From contig JABCZN010000005.1 in assembly GCA_013289665.1 (NCBI GenBank), positions 1 through 64,000 of the forward strand: a stretch of 64,000 nucleotides of DNA, in the 5' to 3' direction. The position numbers and the translations under genes are program-made. The notes beneath the pieces are model-generated. The model saw nothing but the letters and a program-made list of their open reading frames with translations, had not been told where the DNA came from and made no database searches. Source of the DNA: Acidobacteriota bacterium (GTDB lineage: Bacteria > Acidobacteriota > Terriglobia > Acidiferrales > UBA7541). Below, piece after piece: positions 16,515-25,200 of this stretch. How positions within the stretch are numbered: the stretch's first letter is position 1; every line of letters begins with the position of its first letter.

Positions 16515-16939
16515 GGTGCCACCGGCCCGGCGTTATTCGTGGTATTCGGTTTCGTCTGCCCCACCAGCAGCACGCCAACACAAATCATCCCGACGCCAAT
16601 CCACCGCTTCGGCGATACCAGTTCGTCGAGCACCACGATCGCCAGCATCGTCTGCACCGCGTAGCCAAACGCCCCGGCGGGCATCACAAAGCTGTAATCC
16701 GCCCAGCTCACCGCCGTCATATAGCAGAGTGTGAAACCGATCAGGAAGAGAATTCCGATCCAGATGCTCCCGCTCTGAATCGTCGAAAGCAGCGCGTGCC
16801 GCAGTCCGGGAGCAGAAATCTCCACGTTCCCGATCTGCTTCATCCCGCGCGCCAGCATCAGATCACCGGTGTTCGCGCACACCACCATCAGCAAGACCAT
16901 GACCAGCGTCTTGAATCTCAGCCTATGCTCGTGGCTCAT
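16511..16939 (-). CDS. Small EamA/SMR-type membrane protein (partner)
   Basis: 142 aa, four hydrophobic helices (about 9-27, 53-72, 78-95, 100-128). The C-terminal motif is SFVMPAGAFGYAVQTMLAIVVLDELVSPKRWIGVGMICVGVLL, like its downstream neighbour, with a short polar tail. Half-sized EamA proteins need a partner, and the coupled gene immediately downstream is the obvious one. It begins 9 nt after the hpnJ-like stop, so the two are almost certainly cotranscribed. Substrate unknown; a polyprenyl- or hopanoid-linked sugar is suggested by context only. Confidence 0.8.
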   Translation of the reverse strand: MSHEHRLRFKTLVMVLLMVVCANTGDLMLARGMKQIGNVEISAPGLRHALLSTIQSGSIWIGILFLIGFTLCYMTAVSWADYSFVMPAGAFGYAVQTMLAIVVLDELVSPKRWIGVGMICVGVLLVGQTKPNTTNNAGPVAP

Positions 16940-16948
16940 TCTTTCGGG

Positions 16949-18451
16949 TTAATCGTTGCCGTTGGCCGATGAGGTTCCGCCCACCGCAACCATCGTCTTC
17001 GGTGCGTCGCCGCCCTGCTGCACCCACTTCAGCCGCTCGGAACGCAGCCGCAGGAAGTCCGTGGCTTCGTGGTACAACCGCTTGCGCTCGTGGCCGTCCC
17101 ACAGCGCTTCCTTCACGATCCGCCACACAACCTTCGGACGGAAATAATATTCGTCGTAAAAGCGCGTCACGCCCGCCATCATGTCCGCCTTGGAAAGATG
17201 CGGGAACTCGATATGTGGCAACTGGTGGCCACCCTGGTCTGCCAGAGCCTCCACACGCAGGAAACCTTCCTTGGACATCTGATCGTGCAGCTCGGTCCCG
17301 GGCATGGCGTGGGCTAGCGAAACCTGGATCGTTTCGCAATCCAGTTCCTTCGCGAAATCAATGGTCTTGTTGATGGTATCTTTCGTCTCGCCCGGCAAAC
17401 CGATGATGAAGTCGCCGTGCACCTTGATGCCGACCTTCCGGCAGTTCTTCATGAACTCGCGCGCCATCTCCGTGGTCGCGCCCTTCTTGATGTTCTTCAG
17501 GATCTGCGCGTCGCCGGATTCAAAGCCCACGATGAACAGCCGCGCCCCGCCGTCCGCCATCGCCTTCAGCTCTTCATACTTGCTGTGGCAGCGTGCCGTG
17601 CAGGACCACTGAAACTTCAGCGGCTTGAACTTCTGGCTCAATTCGATGACGCGGTCCTTGCGGATATTGAAGGTATCGTCGTCGAAGAAAATCTCTTTCA
17701 TCTGCGGGAAGTAGGAAAGCGCGTTCTTCACTTCCTCGACCACGTTGTCCACCGAACGCGTGCGCCACGCGTGGCCTGAAAGCGTCTGCGGCCACATGCA
17801 GAACGTGCAAAGCGCCGGGCATCCGCGCGAGCTGTAGAACGACACGAACGGGTTCAGCAGGAACGGCACGTTGTACCGCTCAATCTCCAGATCCCGCTTG
17901 TAAACGTCGGTAGCGAACGGCAACGCGTCCAGCTCTTCTGTGTGCATTTGCGGCCGCATCGCGTTGTGCACTACCTTGCCGTCTTTTTTGTAACTCGCGT
18001 TAAGGATCTGCTCCACCGGCTTGCCGTGAGCGTATTCCGCCACCGCGTGGTCGAATTCCCCGCGAACGATGAAATCAATGTCCTCGCTCGAATTGAGCGT
18101 TTCATCCGGCTTGATGTGCCCGTGCGGGCCGACGAACGCCACCTTCATGGACGGGTTCTCTTCCTTGATCTTGCGCAACAGCTTCAAGTCGCTCGCAAAA
18201 CCCACCGTCGAGGTGAACAGCACCAAAAACTCGTAGTCCTTCGAGATCTCTACGGTCCGCTGCCAGTTAATTTTGTGGGGAGAGGCATCCAGCAAGCGGC
18301 TACCCGGAATCAATCCCGCCGGGTACGACAACCAAACCGGGTACCAGTAGGACTCAATCTCACGCGTCGCGGGCCACCGCGAGCTAGCTCCGCCGTCGAA
18401 GTTCTCAAAGCTAGGCGGGTTCAACAGCAGTGTTTTCATTACATCCGGCAT
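16949..18451 (-). CDS. hpnJ: HpnJ-like B12-binding-domain radical SAM protein
   Basis: 500 aa. It opens KTLLLNPPSFENFDGGA, the opening characteristic of HpnJ. A cobalamin-binding-type domain follows (about 50-180), then the radical SAM cluster motif C-x3-C-x2-C in RGCPALCTFCMWPQT (about 210-224), FFDDDTF, GFESGD and GDFIIGLPGET. HpnJ is known from hopanoid producers, where it acts on glucosaminyl bacteriohopanetetrol and is needed for the cyclitol-ether form. The ATG at 18451 has GAGGG about 6 nt upstream; a second ATG four codons in is possible. The two downstream EamA genes are probably in the same transcript. No squalene-hopene cyclase or HpnK deacetylase gene is in the window. Confidence 0.85.
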   Translation of the reverse strand: MPDVMKTLLLNPPSFENFDGGASSRWPATREIESYWYPVWLSYPAGLIPGSRLLDASPHKINWQRTVEISKDYEFLVLFTSTVGFASDLKLLRKIKEENPSMKVAFVGPHGHIKPDETLNSSEDIDFIVRGEFDHAVAEYAHGKPVEQILNASYKKDGKVVHNAMRPQMHTEELDALPFATDVYKRDLEIERYNVPFLLNPFVSFYSSRGCPALCTFCMWPQTLSGHAWRTRSVDNVVEEVKNALSYFPQMKEIFFDDDTFNIRKDRVIELSQKFKPLKFQWSCTARCHSKYEELKAMADGGARLFIVGFESGDAQILKNIKKGATTEMAREFMKNCRKVGIKVHGDFIIGLPGETKDTINKTIDFAKELDCETIQVSLAHAMPGTELHDQMSKEGFLRVEALADQGGHQLPHIEFPHLSKADMMAGVTRFYDEYYFRPKVVWRIVKEALWDGHERKRLYHEATDFLRLRSERLKWVQQGGDAPKTMVAVGGTSSANGND

Positions 18452-18850
18452 TCTTCACCCTCAGTTTCAATCAAATTCATGGTCGAAAACACGCGCACTT
18501 TTGGCCAAACCAGTAGCACACCTATGGCGAGACGTTTCCAACCCCATCTTGTCTAGATAATAGTTTACCCGACTTGGTTGCATCCAAACACGCCTTTCTG
18601 CCAATGGTACCTAAGCCGCATCCAACAGCTAAAGTCAGCATTGGGTGGGAGTTGCACCGCGCTCTGAATGGCACAGGCAGGCCCTCGTTTATCCTATAGT
18701 CGTAGCGAAGGGCCTAGGTTTCTGGGTTTGTCCTCTCCTTCTGGGAGCCGGGCTTGCCCGCTCCGAGCTTGGAGTGCCGAGGCTCAGTCTCGGCTTTTGC
18801 AACTGGCACTACGAGGCCACGCGATCGGTGGGCGGGCGGAGCTTGGGCCG
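18452..18850. repeat. Gap with hairpin-rich intergenic repeats
   Basis: No gene is supported. From about 18740 the sequence reads TTCTGGGAGCCGGGCTTG then CCCGCTCC, a variant of the double-hairpin elements at 5727 and 7050. A separate hairpin, GCCGAG (18776-18781) with CTCGGC (18789-18794), is followed by TTTTGC on the + strand. The hpnJ promoter must lie near 18455-18560. Confidence 0.5.
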
Positions 18851-18851
18851 C

Positions 18852-18874
18852 AAAAGCGGGAGCCCCGCTCCCGC
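18852..18874 (-). terminator. Rho-independent terminator of the PLP decarboxylase gene
   Basis: On the minus strand GCGGGAGC (18874-18867) pairs with GCTCCCGC (18863-18856) over a 3-nt loop and is followed at once by TTTTG (18855-18851). It lies 15 nt after the stop codon of the gene it would end. Confidence 0.75.
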
Positions 18875-18888
18875 ACTCTGACGCATGT

Positions 18889-20244
18889 TCAGTCGCCCAT
18901 ACACTCTGTGGTCGCCTCGCCCAAAATCTCCCAAATCCGTCCGATCCACTCTTTATGCTCCGGCTTCATCAAAACCGACCGCAAACAAGTCAGGCTTGCC
19001 CGGTCCTTCCGCATCTGTCGCAAATTCGCCGCAAAAAAGCTGACCGGCAGTTCCGCCACCGCCAGGTGCAAATTCCTTCGCGCCGCCGCCTCAAAAATCC
19101 TCCGCGACCGCTCCGACGCTTCGCTCACGCTCGCCGCCCGCGGGGCAAAGACCACGATATCCAGCTCCGGCGGGAACGCCACAACAAACCGAGCGTCCTT
19201 ATCCAGTCGCTCGTGCAGATCGATCGCCGCCCGGCGGCAATCCTCGAGCCCGAGCGCAAATTCCCCGCCCTTCCCGAGCGGCAACAGTTTCTGCGTCGCC
19301 CAAAGCGCTGCGGCAGCCGCTCCCGGCCGCGAACACTCCAGGCTGATCTCGCCAAGATGCATTTCCTTTGAGCTGAAATAGGTATACGGCGAATCGTGCT
19401 TGTAAAGTTTCCCTACGCCCGGATCGCCGAACAATACGCACCCGCATCCATACGGCTGCAAACCGTGCTTGTGGGGATCGATCACCACCGAATCCACGCG
19501 CGGCAACAGATCAAAACCGCGCCGCGCCTCACCGCCCAGATTTCCGGCCAAGCCAAAATATCCGCCGTAAGCCGCATCGGCGTGCACGCGGAATCCGTGC
19601 TTCTCGCGCAATTCCAGGATTTCCGCGAGCGGATCAACCGCGCCAGTGGCCGTCGTTCCCATCGTTGCCACCACCGTGCCGACGTCACCTCGGACAATGT
19701 GTTCGCGCAACTTCCGAATATCCATCCGGCCCCGCGCGTCAGAGGCCACCGCCACAAACGGCAGTTCTAGAACGCCACTGATCCGCGCGTGCGTGTAATG
19801 CGCCTGCTCGCTGGCCAGAATCTTTTTCCCTGGCGCCAGTTGCCCTGCGACCCACAGCGCTTCCAGATTGGCCATCGTGCCCCCGCCGCACAAGTGGCCT
19901 GTGTGTTCCTTCCAGCCAAACATTTCCGCGATCCCGGCGACAGCTTCCTTCTCCATCGCGGAACTCGCGCGGCCGCCATCGAGCGCGTGATTGTTGGGAT
20001 TGATCCATTGCGCCAGCGCATACGCCAGCCGCGCCACCGGATGCGGCGGCTTCAACATCTGCCCGGCATACAGGGGGTGAAAATAGGGATAGTTATCCTG
20101 CAAGCGTTCCGCGGTGGCCGCGAGAGTCTCCGCAATGCGTTCGGCGCCGGGAACTCGCGCGTCGAACTCCGGCAGCGCGGCAAATCCCGCGTCCAGCTTC
20201 TCCAGCGCTTCCCCGAGAATTCTCAGGCTACCTTTATCCAGCAT
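18889..20244 (-). CDS. PLP-dependent group II decarboxylase-like enzyme
   Basis: 451 aa, fold type I. The PLP lysine is in VIDPHKHGLQPYGCG (about 262-276), the cofactor aspartate in HADAAYGGYFGLAG (about 226-239), and GGTMANLEAL (about 119-129) forms the phosphate site. The N-terminal YPYFHPLYAGQMLKPPHPVARLAYALA matches the glutamate/aromatic-amino-acid decarboxylase group. Typical products are amines made from amino acids in the cytosol. Substrate is not evident. Its start lies 120 nt downstream of tolC in the same direction, so it may be read from the efflux operon. A strong terminator follows its stop. Confidence 0.8.
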   Translation of the reverse strand: MLDKGSLRILGEALEKLDAGFAALPEFDARVPGAERIAETLAATAERLQDNYPYFHPLYAGQMLKPPHPVARLAYALAQWINPNNHALDGGRASSAMEKEAVAGIAEMFGWKEHTGHLCGGGTMANLEALWVAGQLAPGKKILASEQAHYTHARISGVLELPFVAVASDARGRMDIRKLREHIVRGDVGTVVATMGTTATGAVDPLAEILELREKHGFRVHADAAYGGYFGLAGNLGGEARRGFDLLPRVDSVVIDPHKHGLQPYGCGCVLFGDPGVGKLYKHDSPYTYFSSKEMHLGEISLECSRPGAAAAALWATQKLLPLGKGGEFALGLEDCRRAAIDLHERLDKDARFVVAFPPELDIVVFAPRAASVSEASERSRRIFEAAARRNLHLAVAELPVSFFAANLRQMRKDRASLTCLRSVLMKPEHKEWIGRIWEILGEATTECMGD

Positions 20245-20364
20245 GAACAGAGTTTCACCTTCTATTCATTCCATAAGGCATCAACCGCGGTCGCACTGCA
20301 GCTGACGTTGTTCGCGCATCCTTGCCGGATGGGCTCAGAATGACAACGCTTGTGATGTTTGTTC

Positions 20365-21729
20365 CTATTCGAGAACCTTGTCCAGCTGCCCGGCCGTCTT
20401 CAGCAGGTCCAGCTGCGCTTGCTGCCGCAGGAAATTCGCATCCAGATAAGACATCCATTTGTCATTCTCGTCCAGCCGGCCCTTCTCGACGTCGCGCAAA
20501 TTCACCTTGCCCTCGCCGAATTGCGATTGCAGCACCGCCAGATTCTGCTGCGACAGCTGCAGTTCGAGCCGGGCCACCTCTTTTGTGGCGTCCGCCTGCT
20601 GCACCTTGCGCGATTTCTGCCGCACCTCGGCGCTCACCTGGCTTTTCGTGTTGCTCAGGTTGATTTTCGCCGCTTCGAGGTTCACCTGCGCCAGCGCCAC
20701 GTTCGCGCGCGTTTTCGCGCTGTAAATCGGCATGTTGATGCTCACCCCGGCATTCAGGTTGTTGGAGCGAAAATTCCGCTCATTGATGACAAGAAAACTG
20801 TTATTGAAATTGTATTTCGCCAGCACATCGTAGATGGTCACGAGCTGCAGCGTCGGCCAGTAGCCTTGTTTCTCTCCCTTCAAGCGAAGCTCCTTGCCCT
20901 TCACGTCCGATTCCGCCGCCATCAGCCGCGTGTTGCTCTCTGCCGCCATCGCAATCAGGTTCGCGCCTTCCTGCTCCGCCGCGCCCGGCAACTCTTCCGG
21001 TGTCACGTCCATCGGCTGATCCACGGCGAGCCCCAGCTGGTTGCGCAGATAAACCTCCAGCTCGTCCTGCCGCCCCTCAAGTTCGAGGAGGCGCTGTTCG
21101 ACCCGCGCCAGCGTCAACTGCGCCTTGGTCACTTCGACAGGCAGCTCATAGCCTTCGCCCTCGCGTTCCTTCGTGACCTCCACAATCTTGTCCGCGCTGT
21201 CCTTTTCTCTCCGTAGCAACTCCAGCGAGTGGCGCACCTTCACGAGCTCCAGATAACCTGACGCCACGCGCACCATCACCGCGTTCCGCGTATCCTCGAG
21301 CACCGTCCGCTGCGCCCGCACCTGCTCCTGCTGTTCTTTGACAAGTCCCCGCAGCGGCCCGTTCAGGACCTGCTCGGTGTAAGTAACGCTGAAGATCGCC
21401 GGCGGCCGCCCTCCCGGCGTCTCCGGCAATCCGTACGTGTAACCCGCGCCCGATCCCGCGTACAAATTGGGCAAGAATTCCGCTCGTGTCAGTTGCGCCG
21501 TATCCTGCGCCGCCTGCACCTGCAGCTTGGCCAGTTGGATATCTTTGCTGTTCGAGAGCGACAGTTCAACCGCGCGCTTCAGCGTCAGCACCACCGGCGT
21601 GCTGCTCGCCGCCCGAACAGGCGGCGCTTGCTGCGCCCAGCCGCATTCTGGAGCAATCGCCACCACAAGAATTCCCAGAGCCATCGATTGTTTCCTGGCC
21701 ACGCGTCTTCCTCCTATCCGGTTACTCAT
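20365..21729 (-). CDS. TolC-family outer-membrane efflux protein
   Basis: 454 aa. A signal peptide (residues 1-32, ending GWAQ) precedes two similar long alpha-helical halves with the TolC-type pattern: ALGLSL-like AVELSLSNSKDIQLAKLQVQAAQ (about 52-74), and the second repeat around NLNAGVSINMPIYSAKTRANVALAQVNLEAAK (about 327-358). It forms the outer-membrane channel of a tripartite exporter. Its ATG overlaps the 3' end of the permease gene by 8 nt, so the two are coupled. It is the last clear exporter gene of the operon that begins with the HlyD adaptor. Confidence 0.88.
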   Translation of the reverse strand: MSNRIGGRRVARKQSMALGILVVAIAPECGWAQQAPPVRAASSTPVVLTLKRAVELSLSNSKDIQLAKLQVQAAQDTAQLTRAEFLPNLYAGSGAGYTYGLPETPGGRPPAIFSVTYTEQVLNGPLRGLVKEQQEQVRAQRTVLEDTRNAVMVRVASGYLELVKVRHSLELLRREKDSADKIVEVTKEREGEGYELPVEVTKAQLTLARVEQRLLELEGRQDELEVYLRNQLGLAVDQPMDVTPEELPGAAEQEGANLIAMAAESNTRLMAAESDVKGKELRLKGEKQGYWPTLQLVTIYDVLAKYNFNNSFLVINERNFRSNNLNAGVSINMPIYSAKTRANVALAQVNLEAAKINLSNTKSQVSAEVRQKSRKVQQADATKEVARLELQLSQQNLAVLQSQFGEGKVNLRDVEKGRLDENDKWMSYLDANFLRQQAQLDLLKTAGQLDKVLE

Positions 21730-22921
21730 AGCGCAGTGATTCGACCGGTTCGAGCGCCGCCGCCTGCTTCGCGGGAAGCCACCCGAAAAAAAGCCCCGTC
21801 GAGCAGGAAACCAGGAACGCCAGCACCACGCTCATTGGCGAAATCGGCACCCGCAAATTCCCCGGCAAGAGCTGCTGCACGATCACCGGAATTCCCACGC
21901 CAATCAGGATTCCAATCACCGCGCCGCCGCCGCTGATCAGAAACGCCTCGATCAGGAACTGCCACATGATCTCTCTTTGTGCGGCCCCGATGGCTTTGCG
22001 AACGCCGATCTCTCGGGTCCGCTCGGTCACCGTCACCAGCATAATGTTCATGATGCCGATGCCGCTGATCAGCAAGGCGATGAACGCGATCACAATCAAT
22101 ACGATGCGCAGGGCCAGCGAAATGGTCTTCGCGGCGCCCAGGATCGCCGTCAGCGTCTGCACGTTGTATTCGGCCTGCGCCGGATGACGGCTCTTCAACA
22201 GCCGGTTGATCTGCCTTTCGACGGTCGCCACCTTGTCCGCCCCGCCCGTCTGCAATTGCAGCGTGCTCAGCACGTCCGTGCCGGTGTAGTACTTCATCAG
22301 TGAAAACGGAATGATTACGGATTCTTTCTGCAATTCGGACAAGCCAAACGTCTCCGCGCGTTCCTTGAAGACGCCGATGACCGTGAACGTCAGTTCGCCC
22401 ATGCGCAACTGCCGTCCGACCGGGTTTTCCACGCCAAACACGCGATCCGCCAGATCCTTGGTGATCAGGCACACCTTGCTCCGCGATTCCATGTCCGCAA
22501 AATCGAAATAGCGCCCGCGCAATATGATCAGCCGCCGGATTTGCTGGTAGCCATCGGTAACTCCGATCAGCCGCACCGGGCGAGTCCGCCCGCCGACCAC
22601 CACCGCCATCGGTAAATCGTTGAAGCCCGCCACGACCAGCGCGTCGGGAATCTGCGCCTTGGCCGCCGCCAGATCGTCGGTGTTGATTTCGTAGCTGAGA
22701 GGCTGCGCCTTTTCGGGGGTCTTGATCATTTCCACCCAGACCAGGTTCGACCCCATGGCCTCGATCTGCGAAATCACGAATTTCTGGCTGGTCAGCGCCA
22801 CCGTCACCACCAGCACAATGGAAGCGCTGCCGATAATCACGCCGATCGAAGTCAGCACCGCGCGCACTTTGTTGGCGCGCAAGGCGTCCATGGCCACCGC
22901 GACTGCTTCGCGTATGTGCAT
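21722..22921 (-). CDS. MacB/FtsX-type ABC transporter permease (no ATPase domain)
   Basis: 399 aa. One N-terminal membrane helix (about 21-44) follows the amphipathic REAVAVAMDALRANKVRAVLTSIGVIIG. A large MacB-type periplasmic domain (about 46-265) leads to three C-terminal FtsX helices with TERTREIGVRKAIGA (about 304-318) and LFFGWLPAKQAAALEPVESLRYE at the end. MacB itself carries an N-terminal ATPase; this gene does not, so a separate LolD/MacB-type ATPase is needed and none is in this operon. The ABC ATPase at 25.8 kb is of NatA type and belongs with its own permease. The transporter presumably exports a compound or lipid using periplasmic mechanotransmission, as in MacAB-TolC. Confidence 0.87.
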   Translation of the reverse strand: MHIREAVAVAMDALRANKVRAVLTSIGVIIGSASIVLVVTVALTSQKFVISQIEAMGSNLVWVEMIKTPEKAQPLSYEINTDDLAAAKAQIPDALVVAGFNDLPMAVVVGGRTRPVRLIGVTDGYQQIRRLIILRGRYFDFADMESRSKVCLITKDLADRVFGVENPVGRQLRMGELTFTVIGVFKERAETFGLSELQKESVIIPFSLMKYYTGTDVLSTLQLQTGGADKVATVERQINRLLKSRHPAQAEYNVQTLTAILGAAKTISLALRIVLIVIAFIALLISGIGIMNIMLVTVTERTREIGVRKAIGAAQREIMWQFLIEAFLISGGGAVIGILIGVGIPVIVQQLLPGNLRVPISPMSVVLAFLVSCSTGLFFGWLPAKQAAALEPVESLRYE

Positions 22922-22943
22922 TTCGCTTTCGAACGAACTTCGC

Positions 22944-23921
22944 TCAGTCGTGCCCGAGCTGCTTCAGCCGATCCTGGGCCGGCTTGTACTTGCTGTTCAA
23001 TTTCAACGCCGCCTGATATTCGCTGCGCGCTGCTGCCAGATTCTTCTGGATTTCCTCGAGCCGGCCCAGCCAATAATGGGCAACCCATGGGCGTGGATAC
23101 TCGGAGTTCATGGGCGCCAGTTCGAGATACTCGCGCAACAATTTTTCCGCTTCCGCCGGCTTCTGGACTTCGAAGTTCAGTGCCACGCCCCGGTAGAATT
23201 TCCCTCGCGGATCCTCTGGCGCCAGCTCTTCCCCGGCGGCAGCCACCGCCAGAAGCTTCTCCGCGTTCTTGCGCTCGAGAAAATAATCGCCGATGTCGTA
23301 AATGCGGTTGGCAGTCTTTGGTTTGCTCCCCAGCGCTTTCGCGAATTCCGCGTCAGCCGCGGGGTAATCCTTTTTCTGCGCCCGGCAGATGCCGGTGGCG
23401 TAATGCCCTTCCGCCGCGTCCATGGCCATCAACTTCGCGATCAGCGGCAGGGCTTTCTCTTCTCCCCCGCCCACCATTCCAGGCGCCGTGCAGTCATACT
23501 GGATCAGGTCCTGCTGGGCATCAAAATTGTTCGCGTTCAGTTCTACCGCCCTCTCAAATTCCTTCTGGGTCTTTCGCGCCAGCGAGTAGGCGCTCAACAT
23601 GGACGCGTGATCCGCCTTCGCCCCATAGGCTTCACCCAGCCACCGGTGATAGTCGGAATTTTTCGGATTGATGGCCACGGCTTTTTCGGCGCTGTTCACC
23701 GCGGCATCGTACTGGTTCAGCTCCAGGTAGGATCTGGCCAGCAGCAGGTAAACGTCGCCGTTATCTGGCACGCTGGCCGCGGCGCTTTTCAGGATTTCAA
23801 TTGCCCGCGGGTACTCGCCTTTTTCAAAAGCGCCCTTCGCCTGCGCCAGCGGCGTTTCCTCCGCGCCCGCGGCGCCGGGCAGCAACATGACAGCGAGAAG
23901 CGCGGCGCAAATGCGGTTAAT
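22944..23921 (-). CDS. Secreted TPR-repeat protein, probable ATT start
   Basis: About 326 aa. Several TPR units are readable (KGAFEKGEYPRAIEILKSAA, GDVYLLLARSYLELNQYDAAVNSAEKAVAINP, and further repeats to the C-terminus). The first ATG in frame (23888) starts in the middle of a signal peptide. Extending upstream gives INRICAALLAVMLLPGAAGA then EE, a complete signal peptide, with ATT at 23921 as the only sensible initiator. That ATT overlaps the HlyD stop (ATTAA) and has GAGG 6 nt before it. It is predicted to be periplasmic. Lying between adaptor and permease genes, it may scaffold or regulate the exporter. If ATT is not used, translation starts at 23888 and the protein would lack a proper n-region. 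Confidence 0.72.
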   Translation of the reverse strand: MNRICAALLAVMLLPGAAGAEETPLAQAKGAFEKGEYPRAIEILKSAAASVPDNGDVYLLLARSYLELNQYDAAVNSAEKAVAINPKNSDYHRWLGEAYGAKADHASMLSAYSLARKTQKEFERAVELNANNFDAQQDLIQYDCTAPGMVGGGEEKALPLIAKLMAMDAAEGHYATGICRAQKKDYPAADAEFAKALGSKPKTANRIYDIGDYFLERKNAEKLLAVAAAGEELAPEDPRGKFYRGVALNFEVQKPAEAEKLLREYLELAPMNSEYPRPWVAHYWLGRLEEIQKNLAAARSEYQAALKLNSKYKPAQDRLKQLGHD

Positions 23922-25200
23922 GGCTCGCCTCGTTCCCGCCCGGGGCGTTCAACGCGTCCAGGTTCACCACCTTCACGGTCATGCCATCGCGAAAATCGGC
24001 ATCGCCGGGCAGCGCCACCAAATCCTCAACGCTGAGTCCTTTGACGACCTCATAATTTGTCGCGTCCGCGATACCAACCTGAATCAGGCGCCTCTCCAGA
24101 ACCGTTTTCCCCACGCTGTCCTTGACCACAAAAACAAAACTACCCCCGCCAAGCGTCTCCACAGAACCACGCGGCACCGCCAGAACGTTTAATCTTTCCC
24201 GCGAATTGATGCGCACGTTCACGTTGGTATTCGGCAGCAGTTCGAGCTTTTCGTTTTCGACCGAGCACAGCAATTCGCCCACGCTGCGCGATCCCCGCGG
24301 CACCACCTGTTTCGGCGTCATCTCCGTCCGCCCCGGCCAGGTCCGGTCGGGCAACGCGTCCCAGGTAATCTTCACCGGCAGGCCCGGCTCCAGCCCGCCC
24401 ATTTCCGGCTCATCAATAAACGCCCGCACCCGCACCCGATGAAGGTCGGCCAGCTCGGCGAGCAGGTCGCCGACTTTCACATAGTCGCCGGCCTTGACCG
24501 GCAAGGCGTACAATGTGCCGCCGGTCGGCGCGGTGATGCGGCCCTGGCGGACCTTGTCCTCGAGCGTAGCCACGTCGCTCTGCGCCTGCTGCACGGCGAG
24601 ATCTCCCCGCGCACTGTCCAGCGAAACCTGGCGCTCGAATTCCTTTTTCACCGCCGTCAGGCGGTTGACCTCGGATTGCGCCTTGGCGAGAGCCAGCTCA
24701 TTGACAGCCAGTTCGTCCTTCGTCGCCGCGCCCCCGGCCAGCAGCCGCGCCAGCGATTCATGATTCCGCTCGAGCCCGTCGCGGTCCCCGATGGCCTTTG
24801 CCAGATCGCCCGCCACGCGAGCGGCTTCGTCCGTGCGGCCTCCCGCCTTGGCCGCGCGAAAATCTTCCTCGGCGCGCAGCAGCCTGGACCTGGCGCTCGC
24901 CAGCTGTGCGGCGGCGTCCTTGACGTTCAGCTCCAGCAACAACTGCCCCCTCGTCACGTTCTGCCCTTCGCTGACGCTCACCTTTTCGACGAAAGTGTCG
25001 AGTTGCGCACGAATGCTGAATGGGGCGATCGGCTCCACCTTGCCGTTGCTGGTGATGGAGGAAACAATGTTCTGCCGGAGCGGCCTTACGGCCGAGATTT
25101 TCGCCACCGGCTGGCGGCCGCTCACCTTGATCAGCACGAACGCGACGATTCCCGCAAGGAGCAGGAAGAGCAGCGTACGGTTGCGCAGCTTCTTATCCAT
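23917..25200 (-). CDS. HlyD/MacA-type efflux adaptor (membrane fusion protein)
   Basis: 427 aa. One N-terminal membrane anchor (about 9-26), then the lipoyl/barrel-sandwich half GKVEPIAPFSIRAQLDTFVEKVSVSEGQNVTRGQLLLEL. A long coiled-coil hairpin follows (about 95-215; LASARSRLLRAEEDFRAAK ... FERQVSLDSARGDLAVQQAQSDVATLEDKV), then the returning lipoyl half ITAPTGGTLYALPVKAGDYVKVGDLLAEL, a beta-barrel and the membrane-proximal domain. It bridges the inner-membrane permease to TolC. It is the first gene of the leftward operon; the promoter should lie in the 565-bp spacer to its right. Its stop codon overlaps the probable start of the TPR gene. Confidence 0.88.
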   Translation of the reverse strand: MDKKLRNRTLLFLLLAGIVAFVLIKVSGRQPVAKISAVRPLRQNIVSSITSNGKVEPIAPFSIRAQLDTFVEKVSVSEGQNVTRGQLLLELNVKDAAAQLASARSRLLRAEEDFRAAKAGGRTDEAARVAGDLAKAIGDRDGLERNHESLARLLAGGAATKDELAVNELALAKAQSEVNRLTAVKKEFERQVSLDSARGDLAVQQAQSDVATLEDKVRQGRITAPTGGTLYALPVKAGDYVKVGDLLAELADLHRVRVRAFIDEPEMGGLEPGLPVKITWDALPDRTWPGRTEMTPKQVVPRGSRSVGELLCSVENEKLELLPNTNVNVRINSRERLNVLAVPRGSVETLGGGSFVFVVKDSVGKTVLERRLIQVGIADATNYEVVKGLSVEDLVALPGDADFRDGMTVKVVNLDALNAPGGNEASH

